Counted from the stretch's first letter, positions 6,730-15,673 are shown. The stretch: 37,344 nucleotides of DNA from JAVVEH01 sp032251435 (GCA_032251435.1 JAVVEH010000042.1:1-37344), one strand, 5' to 3'. Numbers and translations are program-made. Notes: generated from the sequence alone by a model not told the origin.

Positions 6730-8217
6730 ATGAGTTTTGATCCTGTTGCAAAAATCTTCCATGCCATGCCCCGGGAGGACCGGCGATACCCATTGCTTGG
6801 CACGGCTGTTCTGGTCGTGGCGGTGTTATTCGCCGCCATGGCTGTTCTCGGGCACGGTTTTCTGCCGCCGGACGACGCGTTGCGGCACGCGGCGCAAGCG
6901 GTATGCAAGAAGCCCTGGCATGAGATCCTCGTCCTCGCCAAGCCCATGCTTTTTGATTTTCATGCCGGATGGACATGGTTGCTGCATCGTCTGGCGGACG
7001 CCGGGTTAAGCGCTGAGGATTTGGTGTGTTTCAGCTATGTTTTCTTCTTTTTGGCCGTGTTGCTTCCGCCCGTGTTTTTAGCCCGGCGGTCAGAAGCTTG
7101 GGGAATCGCGGTCATTGTGGCGGTGACCCTGGGGTTGTTAAGCCCGGTTCGTTTAATGCTCGGCCGCCCATTCCTTTCGCAAGTGTCAGTTATGTTAATG
7201 ATGGGATTTTTGTTCGACACCTTTAAGCGAAAAGAATTTCCAAAAACCGCCGGTGCGGTTTTATTCGCCGCGATGACACTGTCGCTTTGGTTTCGGTGTG
7301 GCTGGTTGCTGTTCATTATTCCCCTGGGATGTCTGCTCGTGGCTGGCGAATGGCGGGTTTTTTGGCGAATGACGTTAATTTGGGGGGTGGCCTGCCTCGT
7401 CGCCGCGACACTGTGTCGGGACTGGTCCGGTTTCTTTATCCATTCCACAACTGGGTTACTCGGCAGCGTGGGCCGCGATTTGCCTTCCTGGGCGCTGGTC
7501 TCCGAACTTGTTCCCGCCACACCGCCTTTTCTGGCGTTGTTGCCCATCCTTTTTTTCCTGGCCATCCGTTTCTTCTTAAAGGATAAGCTTCTTCACCGGC
7601 TCAGGGATCCATTGTTGATTTTGACATTGGCTGGTTGGGTGTTGATGTTGCAAAGTTCCCGGTTCTGGGGGGATTTTGGTCTGCCGGCTTTGATGGTTTG
7701 GATGACCAAAGAATTTTCGGACCTGCTCGACCGGATCCCCGGCCTGCGCGGTGATGGTAAAGGACGCTTTGTCCTTTGCTCAGTGGTGGGCGGCATCGTT
7801 TTCCTGTTAATTTCAACCGATGTGAATGGCCGTTGGGGCCGCGGGAATTATCAGCTCCACGCGGATTACACCAATGAGGACATTCAGGATTTGTTTCCAG
7901 ATGAGGGGGGAATCTTTTATAACACGGATATGACTTTCTTCTACCAGACCTTTTTCCATAATCCCGACGGCCATTGGAAATACAATTTAGGGATGGAAGC
8001 GGCTTTGATGCCGGATGACAATCGGCAGATTTACCACAATTTGATTTTGTATAATAAGGACACCCGCCTCTATCAAGGCTATATCGACAAAATGACCTCC
8101 AAAGACCGCTTGGTCATCTTGGGAGCGGGGCAACCGGGAATTCCCGAGTTGGAATGGAATTTGTTGCAAACCGGTATTTGGAGCGGGCGGTTGCCGCGCG
8201 AGGCACCGTCACGTTAA
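6730..8217 (+). CDS. Polytopic membrane protein, possible GT-C glycosyltransferase
   Basis: A 495-residue integral membrane protein with about ten hydrophobic segments (first near residues 20-42, then several between about 97 and 360) and a soluble C-terminal part of about 125 residues. I do not recognise a named family. The acidic PPDDALRH in the first extracytoplasmic loop, just after the first membrane segment, resembles the DD/DE motif of GT-C enzymes, which use polyprenyl-phosphate sugars. The start has GAGGTGG upstream. It opens the surface-sugar operon and is seven bases from a GtrB-like GT2, with a GtrA-like gene at the far end. A GtrC-like final transferase is therefore plausible. 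The function is inference from context. Confidence 0.6.
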   Translation: MSFDPVAKIFHAMPREDRRYPLLGTAVLVVAVLFAAMAVLGHGFLPPDDALRHAAQAVCKKPWHEILVLAKPMLFDFHAGWTWLLHRLADAGLSAEDLVCFSYVFFFLAVLLPPVFLARRSEAWGIAVIVAVTLGLLSPVRLMLGRPFLSQVSVMLMMGFLFDTFKRKEFPKTAGAVLFAAMTLSLWFRCGWLLFIIPLGCLLVAGEWRVFWRMTLIWGVACLVAATLCRDWSGFFIHSTTGLLGSVGRDLPSWALVSELVPATPPFLALLPILFFLAIRFFLKDKLLHRLRDPLLILTLAGWVLMLQSSRFWGDFGLPALMVWMTKEFSDLLDRIPGLRGDGKGRFVLCSVVGGIVFLLISTDVNGRWGRGNYQLHADYTNEDIQDLFPDEGGIFYNTDMTFFYQTFFHNPDGHWKYNLGMEAALMPDDNRQIYHNLILYNKDTRLYQGYIDKMTSKDRLVILGAGQPGIPELEWNLLQTGIWSGRLPREAPSR

Positions 8218-8224
8218 CCAGCCC

Positions 8225-9394
8225 ATGACTAAACTGGAATTGACAATTTTAATGCCTTGCCTGAATGAGGCGGAGACATTGGCCCGGTGCGTCAGCAAGG
8301 CGAAAGCGTTTCTCGTTGGCCATCACATCGCGGGCGAGGTCTTAATCGCCGACAATGGCAGTTCTGACGGATCACAGGACATTGCCCGGGAAGCCGGGGC
8401 CCGGGTCGTCCAAGTGGACGAGAAAGGGTATGGAGCGGCCTTGAGAGGCGGAATTGAGCATGCCAAAGGCGTATATGTCATCATGGGGGATGCGGATGAC
8501 AGTTATGATTTCTCTAATTTGATGCCATTTGTCGAAAAGTTGCGGGACGGGTTTGACTTGGTGATGGGAAACCGGTTCAAGGGAGGAATTGACAAAGGCG
8601 CCATGCCATTTTCGCATCGCTATTTGGGGAATCCTGTGTTGACTTTAATTGGGAAAGTCTTTTTCCATAATCATAACTGTGGAGATTTTCATTGCGGGCT
8701 CCGGGGTTTTAACCGGCAACGGGTTCTGGACTTGGAACTCCAGACGACCGGGATGGAATTCGCCACCGAAATGGTCATGAAGGCCACGCTGTATCGTTTG
8801 AAAACATGTGAGGTGCCGACGACGTTGTCCCCGGACGGTCGTTCCCGTCCGCCCCATTTGCGCACCTGGCGGGACGGGTGGCGCCATCTGCGCTTTATGC
8901 TTCTTTACTGTCCGTCTTGGCTTTTCCTGTTGCCGGGTGTCTTTTTCTCCATAGCGGGATTGGTGACATTCATTTCGCTGGCGACGGGTCCCAAAATCAT
9001 TTTTGGTATAGGCTTTGACATCCACACCATGCTTTACGGGGCGTTTTCTCTCTTGGTTGGTCTACAGATCCTTTTCTCATTCCTAGTGGCCAAATCCTAC
9101 GCGGTCGGAGAAAAACTCATGCCGCCGGACCGGTGGTCCGGAATTTTGTTTTACCGGGGGATTTTGGAATGGTCGGCGGTTTTTGGCGTTGTCGCTTTTT
9201 TGACGGGTTTTATGTTAAGCGTTGGCGCGGTGACTGGTTGGGGGCGGGCCGGTTTCAGTTCATTGGATCCCGCCAAGATGATGCGTCAAGTCATTCCGGC
9301 TGGTTGTCTCATGGCCATGGGGATACAAGTGTTTTTCCATGGGTTTCTTTTGGGCATCACACAATTGGGCTGTGGCAAGGATGCCGGCCGATAA
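8225..9394 (+). CDS. GT2 glycosyltransferase with C-terminal membrane domain (GtrB/DPM-like)
   Basis: The N-terminal half (about residues 1-235) is a GT-A family 2 domain: LTILMPCLNEAETL, IADNGSSDGS, the acidic GDADDSYDF donor/metal motif, NCGDFHCGLRGFNR and GMEFATEMVMKA. This pattern is typical of enzymes that move a sugar from a nucleotide to undecaprenyl- or dolichyl-phosphate. The C-terminal part has four hydrophobic segments (about 240-262, 265-300, 318-345, 360-385). Its likely role is to charge the lipid carrier with a sugar for transfer outside the cytoplasm. It is sandwiched between the GT-C-like gene and ddhA, 19 bases before the latter. The donor sugar is not determinable from sequence. 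Confidence 0.88.
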   Translation: MTKLELTILMPCLNEAETLARCVSKAKAFLVGHHIAGEVLIADNGSSDGSQDIAREAGARVVQVDEKGYGAALRGGIEHAKGVYVIMGDADDSYDFSNLMPFVEKLRDGFDLVMGNRFKGGIDKGAMPFSHRYLGNPVLTLIGKVFFHNHNCGDFHCGLRGFNRQRVLDLELQTTGMEFATEMVMKATLYRLKTCEVPTTLSPDGRSRPPHLRTWRDGWRHLRFMLLYCPSWLFLLPGVFFSIAGLVTFISLATGPKIIFGIGFDIHTMLYGAFSLLVGLQILFSFLVAKSYAVGEKLMPPDRWSGILFYRGILEWSAVFGVVAFLTGFMLSVGAVTGWGRAGFSSLDPAKMMRQVIPAGCLMAMGIQVFFHGFLLGITQLGCGKDAGR

Positions 9395-9413
9395 GTGGCA
9401 AGGAGCTTGTGGC

Positions 9414-10190
9414 ATGAAAGTAGTCATATTAGCCGGGGGCATGGGGTCGCGTCTGTGCGAGGAGACGGTGATTAAACCTAAACCCATGGTTCTGATCGGT
9501 AACAAGCCGATCTTGTGGCATATCATGAAAATTTATTCAGCTTACGGATTCAATGAATTCGTGATCTGCCTGGGATACAAGGGGTATATGATCAAGGAGT
9601 ACTTTTCCCATTATCACCTGCACCACGCGGACGTGACCATTGATTTTAAAACCAATGAAATTCACTATCACCGGATTCATGCGGAACCGTGGAAAGTGAC
9701 TCTGGTGGACACCGGGCATGACAGCATGACCGGGGGGCGGATCCGGCGTGTCAAAGAGTATGTTGACAATGAGACATTTATGATGACGTACGGAGACGGC
9801 CTTGGGGATGTCAACATCCGGGAACTCGTGGCGTTTCACAAACAACACGGGCGGACAGCGACAGTGACCAGCGTGCGGCCGCCAGGCCGCTTTGGAACGC
9901 TGGAACTGGATCCGGATGACCCCGCTGTTGTCCGTCATTTCCGCGAAAAACCCTCTGGGGAAGGGGATTGGATAAACGCGGGCTTCTTTGTCCTGGAGCC
10001 CGATGTTTTTGATTATTTGCATTGCGACGCGGATATTTTTGAACAGCGGCCATTGCAAGAAATGGCTTCGGGAAACCGTATCTCCGCCTTCCAGCACCAT
10101 GGCTTCTGGCGGCCAATGGACACACTGCGTGACAAAAACAGTCTGGAAAGCCTTTGGGAAACGGGCAAAGCGCCATGGAAAATCTGGTGA
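9414..10190 (+). CDS. ddhA: Glucose-1-phosphate cytidylyltransferase
   Basis: DdhA (RfbF) condenses glucose-1-phosphate and CTP to CDP-glucose, the first committed step to CDP-3,6-dideoxyhexoses. The 258-residue product matches the family in length. It shows the nucleotidyltransferase signature VVILAGGMGSRLCEET with KPKPMVLIGNKPILWH, then MTYGDGLGDV, VTSVRPPGRFGTLEL, WINAGFFVLEP and FWRPMDTLRDK. ATG at 9414 has AAGGAG nine bases upstream; the frame remains open further upstream inside the preceding gene but lacks homology there. It lies directly before ddhC, the partner two steps later in the pathway. Confidence 0.95.
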   Translation: MKVVILAGGMGSRLCEETVIKPKPMVLIGNKPILWHIMKIYSAYGFNEFVICLGYKGYMIKEYFSHYHLHHADVTIDFKTNEIHYHRIHAEPWKVTLVDTGHDSMTGGRIRRVKEYVDNETFMMTYGDGLGDVNIRELVAFHKQHGRTATVTSVRPPGRFGTLELDPDDPAVVRHFREKPSGEGDWINAGFFVLEPDVFDYLHCDADIFEQRPLQEMASGNRISAFQHHGFWRPMDTLRDKNSLESLWETGKAPWKIW

Positions 10191-10241
10191 AACGTAAGCT
10201 CCCGGAGTGGTGAGTGGACATCAGATCAAAAGGAATGTAAC

Positions 10242-11591
10242 GTGTCAAATCAGTGCCGTCCGTCGGATAAAAAGTCTCCGTCCGCCCAGTGTCTTCGGGA
10301 ACAGATTCTTGAGTTGGTCGAGGCGTATCACGCCGCCACCCAGGCTGAGTCTGAGCCATTTATTCCCGGTCAGTCCGTCCTTCCCTACGGGGGCCGGGTT
10401 TTTGGGGCTGAAGATATTCAGGCGGCCGTGGGCGCCAGTCTGGATTTTTGGCTGACCTTGGGGCCGGAGGGCAAGGGATTTGAAGAGGAACTGGGGGCCT
10501 ATCTGGGGTGTGAGAATGTGCTATTGGTCAATTCGGGGTCCAGTGCCAATCTGGTGGCGTTGTCGGCTTTAACCAGTCCTAAACTGGACAATCCGATCTG
10601 TCCTGGCGACGAAGTCATTACCGTGGACGCCGGCTTCCCGACAACGGTTAACCCGATTCTGCAAAATGGCTGTATTCCGGTGTTTGTGGATGTCGATCCA
10701 GACACGGTCAATGTTGATGTCACACAGCTTGAAGCGGCTCTTTCCGGAAAGACGCGCGCGGTGATTTTGGCCCACACGCTTGGCAATCCCTTTGACATTG
10801 ACGCGGTCAGTTCGTTTTGCCGACACCATGATTTGTTCTTGATTGAGGATAACTGTGACGCCTTAGGGAGCCGCTATCGGGGGAAGCCGACCGGGACATT
10901 CGGCGATTTTGGCACGTCCAGTTTTTATCCGGCGCACCATGTCACTATGGGGGAGGGGGGGGCGGTTTACACGAACTCCGCGCGTCTACACCGGATCGCC
11001 ATGAGCTTCCGGGATTGGGGGCGTGACTGCTGGTGCGAAGGCGGGGATGACGACACGTGCGGCAACCGGTTTTCACGGAAGTGGGGAAACCTGCCGGCGG
11101 GATATGATCACAAATATGTCTATAGTCATATCGGCTACAATCTTAAACCCACGGATCTCCAAGCCGCGATTGGACGGGTTCAGCTCAAACGGATTGACGC
11201 GTTCACGGCGGCCCGAAAACGGAACTACGCGTATCTGGCCGAACGGGTGAAGGCGTTCGCTGACGACTGGGCCTTTCAACAGGCGACAGCGGACAGTGAC
11301 CCAAGCTGGTTTGGGTTCCTCTTGAGAATGCGGAAACCGGACCACCAACGGTTAACCCGGATATGCTTGGAGTTAAGCCGACGTAAGATCGGACATCGCC
11401 GCCTGTTTGCCGGGAGTATCACACATCAGCCCGCCTACTTGACGATTGATTGCCGCAAGGTTGGTGATCTGGCCAATACACAGATGATGATGAATGGCGC
11501 TTTTTTCGTCGGTGTTTATCCCGGACTGACGGACACGATGCTGGAATACCTGGGTGAAAGTCTCGAAACGGTCCTGACGATGAAAGGCTGA
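10242..11591 (+). CDS. ddhC: CDP-4-keto-6-deoxyglucose 3-dehydrase (E1)
   Basis: E1 removes the 3-hydroxyl of CDP-4-keto-6-deoxyglucose using PMP and a [2Fe-2S] cluster. It is an aminotransferase-fold enzyme of 449 residues in which the usual PLP lysine is replaced by His: SFYPAHHVTMGEGG, His232-His233. The cluster cysteines follow the known C-x57-C-x-C-x7-C pattern exactly, as Cys205, Cys263, Cys265 and Cys273. NSGSSANLVALSAL and the PLP-phosphate site are also present. The start is GTG at 10242 with AAAGGA upstream. E1 needs an electron-supplying E3 reductase (DdhD), and none is encoded nearby. Confidence 0.95.
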   Translation: MSNQCRPSDKKSPSAQCLREQILELVEAYHAATQAESEPFIPGQSVLPYGGRVFGAEDIQAAVGASLDFWLTLGPEGKGFEEELGAYLGCENVLLVNSGSSANLVALSALTSPKLDNPICPGDEVITVDAGFPTTVNPILQNGCIPVFVDVDPDTVNVDVTQLEAALSGKTRAVILAHTLGNPFDIDAVSSFCRHHDLFLIEDNCDALGSRYRGKPTGTFGDFGTSSFYPAHHVTMGEGGAVYTNSARLHRIAMSFRDWGRDCWCEGGDDDTCGNRFSRKWGNLPAGYDHKYVYSHIGYNLKPTDLQAAIGRVQLKRIDAFTAARKRNYAYLAERVKAFADDWAFQQATADSDPSWFGFLLRMRKPDHQRLTRICLELSRRKIGHRRLFAGSITHQPAYLTIDCRKVGDLANTQMMMNGAFFVGVYPGLTDTMLEYLGESLETVLTMKG

Positions 11592-11596
11592 TTGGC

Positions 11597-12151
11597 ATGG
11601 ATGTTTTTCCGACTGACATTCCCGGTTGTCTGCGCCTGCGGGCGGGGGTCTTCACGGATCAGCGGGGCGCGTTTGTCAAATTTTTTCACGCGCCGACATT
11701 TGAGCATCTTGGCTTGCCGACAGATTTCCGGGAGGATTTTTTTTCTGTTTCGGGAGTGAACGTGATTCGGGGGATGCATTTTCAGCTTCCACCTTGGGAC
11801 CATGGGAAACTCGTGAGTGTCTTGCGGGGAAAAGTGTATGACGTTGTTCTTGACCTGCGCCGGGGTTCGCCGACCTTCGGAAAGCATGTCTCCACTATTT
11901 TGGAAGCCGACCGGGGAGACGCTTTGTTCATCCCCAGCGGCCTCGCGCATGGGTTCTGCTCCTTGGAAGAGGGAACCCTCCTCGGCTATAAAACCACCCG
12001 GGAACACCATCCGGAACATGACGCGGGTGTTCGGTTTGATTCTTTTGGGGAGACATGGCCGACAATGGATCCCGTGATCTCCAGCCGGGATCTCGCCCAT
12101 CCGGAATTTAAAGCGTTTAACAGCCCCTTTTTCTACGAAGAGCCAGTATGA
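11597..12151 (+). CDS. RmlC-like NDP-sugar epimerase (cupin)
   Basis: A 184-residue cupin of the dTDP-4-dehydrorhamnose 3,5-epimerase family. Seen motifs are NVIRGMHFQLPPWDHGKLVSV with the active-site His, VYDVVLDLRRGSPTFG, and FIPSGLAHGFCSLEE. The usual Tyr-Tyr pair before the conserved Pro near residue 140 is His-His here (REHHPEHD), which may alter the chemistry. In this operon the substrate is more likely CDP-4-keto-3,6-dideoxyglucose than a dTDP sugar, as with AscE of the ascarylose pathway. It starts five bases after ddhC and overlaps the SDR gene by four bases. Confidence 0.82.
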   Translation: MDVFPTDIPGCLRLRAGVFTDQRGAFVKFFHAPTFEHLGLPTDFREDFFSVSGVNVIRGMHFQLPPWDHGKLVSVLRGKVYDVVLDLRRGSPTFGKHVSTILEADRGDALFIPSGLAHGFCSLEEGTLLGYKTTREHHPEHDAGVRFDSFGETWPTMDPVISSRDLAHPEFKAFNSPFFYEEPV

Positions 12152-13059
12152 GCCAACGCGCGTTGATCACCGGAGCCACCGGATTTGTCGGATATCATCT
12201 CACCAGACATCTGCTTGATGAAGGCTGGACGGTGGTGGCTTTGGCGCGGCCATCTTCAAATACCGATTGTCTTGAAAGACTGTCCGCTGAGGCGCGGATT
12301 CTGACGATCGAACCGACGGCGGAAAGTGTCTATGAGGCGGTTGCCGCCGCGTCTCCGGATTGCGTGTTTCATTTGGCATCCCTCTTTTTGGCGACTCACA
12401 CGCCGAATGATGTCGACGCTTTGGTGGAAGCCAACATTTCCTTTGGTTGCCGACTGCTGGAGGGGATGCGCTTGGCCGGCTGCCGTAACATGATCAACGC
12501 GGCCACGTCCTGGCAGCATTTTCATCAAGCCGCTTACAATCCGGTATGCCTCTACGCGGCGACAAAAGAAGCCTTTGTCAGGGTCGCGGAGTATTACCGG
12601 CAGGCGGCGGCGTTCACCCTTATTTCTCTGACCTTATTTGATACGTACGGGCCCTTGGACCGCCGAAAAAAAATTCTGCCGTTTCTGCTGGGTATGACCG
12701 AGGAGAGTCCGCCATTGGCGATGTCACCCGGCGATCAGCTGATTGATTTGGTTTATATTGGCGATGTCACCGCGGCTTTTATCCAGGCGGCTGAGCTGGC
12801 TGGCCGGGCCGGGTGTCTAAGCGAGACGGAATACGCGGTCACGTCCGGTAATCCGATACGGTTGAAGACGCTGGTGAATGAAGTGGCCCGGTTGTCCGGG
12901 CGGCGGCCGCCGGTCAAATGGGGAGCGCGGCCGTATCGAGACCGGGAAGTCATGACGCCCTGGAATCAGGGAACGGTTTTGCCCGGTTGGCATCCGGAGG
13001 TCTCGCTGGAAGAGGGACTTCGACGCTGTATTGAAAGCGCCGGGGGAGGCGGAAGGTGA
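12148..13059 (+). CDS. Extended SDR, probable CDP-4-keto-3,6-dideoxyhexose reductase
   Basis: This NAD(P)-dependent extended short-chain dehydrogenase has 303 residues. The Rossmann motif is GATGFVG at residues 9-15, and the catalytic Tyr136-x3-Lys140 lies in LYAATKEAF. GDQLIDLVYIGDVTAAFI and TEYAVTSGNPIRLKTLV resemble abequose/paratose synthases (RfbJ and RfbS type), which reduce C4 of CDP-4-keto-3,6-dideoxyhexoses in the last step. With the epimerase before it, the pair could be like AscE/AscF, which make ascarylose. Four-base overlaps with both neighbours suggest translational coupling. SDR family is certain; the exact product sugar is inferred. Confidence 0.8.
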   Translation: MSQRALITGATGFVGYHLTRHLLDEGWTVVALARPSSNTDCLERLSAEARILTIEPTAESVYEAVAAASPDCVFHLASLFLATHTPNDVDALVEANISFGCRLLEGMRLAGCRNMINAATSWQHFHQAAYNPVCLYAATKEAFVRVAEYYRQAAAFTLISLTLFDTYGPLDRRKKILPFLLGMTEESPPLAMSPGDQLIDLVYIGDVTAAFIQAAELAGRAGCLSETEYAVTSGNPIRLKTLVNEVARLSGRRPPVKWGARPYRDREVMTPWNQGTVLPGWHPEVSLEEGLRRCIESAGGGGR

Positions 13060-13892
13060 AACCGAATCCCACTGTCTCCGTCTGTATTCCGGTCTACAAT
13101 GGGGCCGATTATTTGAACGTGGCCATTGATTCCGTCCTTCGGCAGACGTACGATGATTTTGAATTAATCATCATGGATAATTGTTCCACGGATGAGTCTT
13201 TTGAGATTGCCCGGGGATTTGAAAGCCAGCGTGTCCGAGTGTCACGGAACAGGGAAAACCTGGGTATGGCTGGAAATTGGACGCGGTGTCTGGCGGCGGC
13301 GCGGGGGAAATACGTCAAAATCCTTCCGGCCGATGATTTTCTCTACCCGGATTGTCTCGCCAGGCAGGTGGCGGTTTTCGCCGCCGCTGGTTCTGAAGAT
13401 CCCGGCCGTCCATTGGGAATCGTGGCCTGCGCCCGGGATGTGGTGAATGACACCGGCAGTCGAAAATTCAGCATGCGGTTTTCTCAATCGGGACGGCGGC
13501 ATGGTCTGGCGATGATTCGAAACAATGTGCGCCGGGGCATCAATACCCTCGGCCCCCCGGGAAATGTGCTGTTCCGCACAGATCTCGCCCGGGCGGCCGG
13601 CGCTTTTCAGGATGAGTATCTTTTTGTTGTCGACCTGGCCTTTTACTTTAAGGTGTTGCTGAAAAGTGATGTTGTCATGCAGCCGGAGGTCCTGACGGCC
13701 TTTCGAGTGGGGACCGGGTCATGCACCCGCCAACTGGCTTGGAAACAGGCCGCGTCGTTTGTCGGGTATGTGAAGGCTATCAGGCGCGATCCGGTTTATG
13801 GACTTTCACGGTTTGACCTGGCCGCCTGCCGGTGTATGGCCACACTGAATATGATCGGGCGGTTGTTGTTAACCCGTTTCCTGCTAAAATAG
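13056..13892 (+). CDS. GT2 family glycosyltransferase
   Basis: A cytoplasmic GT-A family 2 transferase of 278 residues without internal membrane segments. Motifs are VSVCIPVYNGADYLNVAIDS, IIMDNCSTDES, RENLGMAGNW and the donor-site LPADDFLYPD, with a later VDLAFYFKVL region at the acceptor side. It probably adds a sugar, perhaps the dideoxyhexose made by its neighbours, to a lipid-linked glycan; donor and acceptor cannot be read from sequence. The start is GTG at 13056 within GGAAGGTGAAA, overlapping the previous stop by four bases. The last residues are hydrophobic and basic, possibly a membrane-touching tail. Confidence 0.85.
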   Translation: MKPNPTVSVCIPVYNGADYLNVAIDSVLRQTYDDFELIIMDNCSTDESFEIARGFESQRVRVSRNRENLGMAGNWTRCLAAARGKYVKILPADDFLYPDCLARQVAVFAAAGSEDPGRPLGIVACARDVVNDTGSRKFSMRFSQSGRRHGLAMIRNNVRRGINTLGPPGNVLFRTDLARAAGAFQDEYLFVVDLAFYFKVLLKSDVVMQPEVLTAFRVGTGSCTRQLAWKQAASFVGYVKAIRRDPVYGLSRFDLAACRCMATLNMIGRLLLTRFLLK

Positions 13893-13966
13893 ATGTGAAG
13901 CGCAGCGGTTCGCGCCTTGACCGCGTTCACGCATGGTGCCTTTTGGTTAATTTTGGAGAATCGATC

Positions 13967-15118
13967 ATGTCGCTACTGGACACATTTAAAGGCAAAAGGA
14001 TTCTGGTGACCGGGCATACGGGATTTAAAGGAGCATGGTTGTGCGAATGGCTGGGAATGCTGGGAGCGAAAGTGGTTGGAGTCTCTCTCAAGCATTCGCC
14101 GCGGACAGATCCCTGCTTCACATCTCCGAATTTATTTTCTGAACTTGGGTTGAAATCGAGAATCCATGCTCATATTGAAACGGATCTCCGGCAGCCTGAC
14201 GGGATTCTGGAGGCGGTTCGAAAGCATCAGCCCGATGTTATCTTCCATCTCGCCGCGCAGCCTCTGGTGCTGCGTTCTTATGAAGATCCCCGATTGACGT
14301 TTGAGACCAATGTTCAGGGAACCCTGAATGTACTGGAAGCTGTCCGAATAACAAAACTCGCCTGCGTTCTCGTGGTCGTGACCACGGACAAGGTTTACCG
14401 GAACAGCGATGCCGTTCACGCGTTCCGGGAGACGGACTCACTGGGAGGACATGACCCCTATAGCGCCAGCAAGGCCTGTGTGGAATTGATGGTGGCGGCC
14501 TACCGGGATTCATTTACCCGGCCGGGAGAGGCGGGATCTCTTTTGATTGCCGTCGCCCGGGGAGGAAATGTCATCGGGGGAGGGGATTGGGCGGACAACC
14601 GGATTGTTCCTGACGCGGTCCGGGCGTTTTCACAGGGTTTGCCGCTCACAGTGCGCAATCCGCGGGCGACCCGACCCTGGCAGCATGTGCTCGAGTTGTT
14701 GGGGGGATACCTGCGCCTGGCGGGGTTGATGGTCCAGGCTTCCGAAGCGGCGCGGACAACGGGCGGGGAGCAGAAAGCGGCGGCCATCAAAAAGCTTCAT
14801 CTATTGTGTTCGGCGTATAACTTCGGCCCTCTGATAACAGCCAACCGGCCGGTTGGCGAGCTGGTTGAGGAAATCTGTAAACACTGGCCAGGCGAGATGG
14901 CTATTGAAAAGCCCCCTCAAGCGGTTCGGGAAGCGGGAAAATTATGCCTGGCCGTGGAAAAATCCTTCCATTATTTGGGGTGGACCCCCCGCTGGTCGTT
15001 CGAAGAAACAGTCGAAAAGACCATTTCCTGGTATCGCCAATATTACGAATCCGCACGGGGGAATTGTCAACAGGTCCGGGATTTGGTTGATGAGCAGATC
15101 CGCGTCTTTGCTCCCTAA
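13967..15118 (+). CDS. ddhB: CDP-glucose 4,6-dehydratase
   Basis: DdhB (RfbG) converts CDP-glucose to CDP-4-keto-6-deoxyglucose, between DdhA and DdhC. It is an extended SDR of 383 residues. The NAD site is VTGHTGFKGAWL (about residues 14-25), and the catalytic triad is covered by VVTTDKVY (Thr139, Asp141, Lys142) and Tyr165-x3-Lys169 in HDPYSASKA. GGNVIGGGDWADNRIVPD and NPRATRPWQHVLE are typical of this enzyme. ATG at 13967 has TTGGAGA upstream; the frame extends upstream over the preceding gene's end without homology. It is the last gene of the operon, although biochemically it acts second. Confidence 0.95.
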   Translation: MSLLDTFKGKRILVTGHTGFKGAWLCEWLGMLGAKVVGVSLKHSPRTDPCFTSPNLFSELGLKSRIHAHIETDLRQPDGILEAVRKHQPDVIFHLAAQPLVLRSYEDPRLTFETNVQGTLNVLEAVRITKLACVLVVVTTDKVYRNSDAVHAFRETDSLGGHDPYSASKACVELMVAAYRDSFTRPGEAGSLLIAVARGGNVIGGGDWADNRIVPDAVRAFSQGLPLTVRNPRATRPWQHVLELLGGYLRLAGLMVQASEAARTTGGEQKAAAIKKLHLLCSAYNFGPLITANRPVGELVEEICKHWPGEMAIEKPPQAVREAGKLCLAVEKSFHYLGWTPRWSFEETVEKTISWYRQYYESARGNCQQVRDLVDEQIRVFAP

Positions 15119-15152
15119 GCGTAGACGGCATGGTCATTGGATCGTCAGCCAG

Positions 15153-15578
15153 TTAACCCCTGTTTTTCCCAAAACTCCAAGCGTTGTGGAGCAGATAGTT
15201 CAGCCCAAGCATACAGATCGCGAGGGCGATCGACGCTGTGATATAGTGACACCCCAAGATATCCACCGCCAGATACATGAAGGTCATTGACACGGTAAAG
15301 CTGGTTCCCATCACCAAAAAATATCGGACCATTTCTCCCTTCCATGCGCGCCCGGGAGTTTTAAACGTGATGCGCTTATTCAGGACGAATCCAAGTCCAT
15401 TGGCGACGACCCAGGTGATGGCCGTGGCGGTCAGGTAGGTGAGTCCGATCCCGTCAACTTGGATGATCATGGCTATCAGACTAAAAAGAAAGCAAAATCC
15501 TCCGACGAGAAGAAAGGAGAGAGGCTTCCTGATTTTGGCAACCCAACTGGTTGCCGCCGTTTTCGAGATGTGAGTCAT
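15153..15578 (-). CDS. GtrA-like membrane protein (putative lipid-linked sugar flippase)
   Basis: A 141-residue protein with four hydrophobic helices (about residues 20-40, 45-70, 85-110, 112-135), typical of the GtrA family. The segment VVANGLGFVLNKRITFK and a C-terminal NYLLHNAWSFGKN closely follow the family pattern. GtrA proteins are thought to move undecaprenyl-phosphate sugars across the inner membrane for a GtrC-type transferase. It is convergent with ddhB, 34 bases apart, so it is not in the same transcript, but it completes a plausible Gtr set with the GT2 and the GT-C-like protein at the other end of the locus. Confidence 0.87.
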   Translation of the reverse strand: MTHISKTAATSWVAKIRKPLSFLLVGGFCFLFSLIAMIIQVDGIGLTYLTATAITWVVANGLGFVLNKRITFKTPGRAWKGEMVRYFLVMGTSFTVSMTFMYLAVDILGCHYITASIALAICMLGLNYLLHNAWSFGKNRG

Positions 15579-15642
15579 CGTGGGGATTCGAGTTGACTGG
15601 TCAGTGCCGCTGACCGGTGAGCAAGGGGTGAAATGAAAATGG

Positions 15643-15673
15643 CAAAAAAAACCCCCGAAAGATTCCGGGGGTT
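15643..15673 (-). terminator. Intrinsic terminator of the pilin gene
   Basis: On the reverse strand a GC-rich hairpin (CCCCCG and CGGGGG arms around a short loop) is followed by eight T (the A-run at 15644-15651). It lies about 30 bases after the pilin stop codon. Its strength fits a highly expressed single gene. Confidence 0.9.

Noticed and set aside
1084..7390. Shared ATGACGTTAATTT string near 1085 and near 7368
   Set aside because: Only about 13-18 bases match, one copy lies inside a coding region, and no other context is shared; probably chance.
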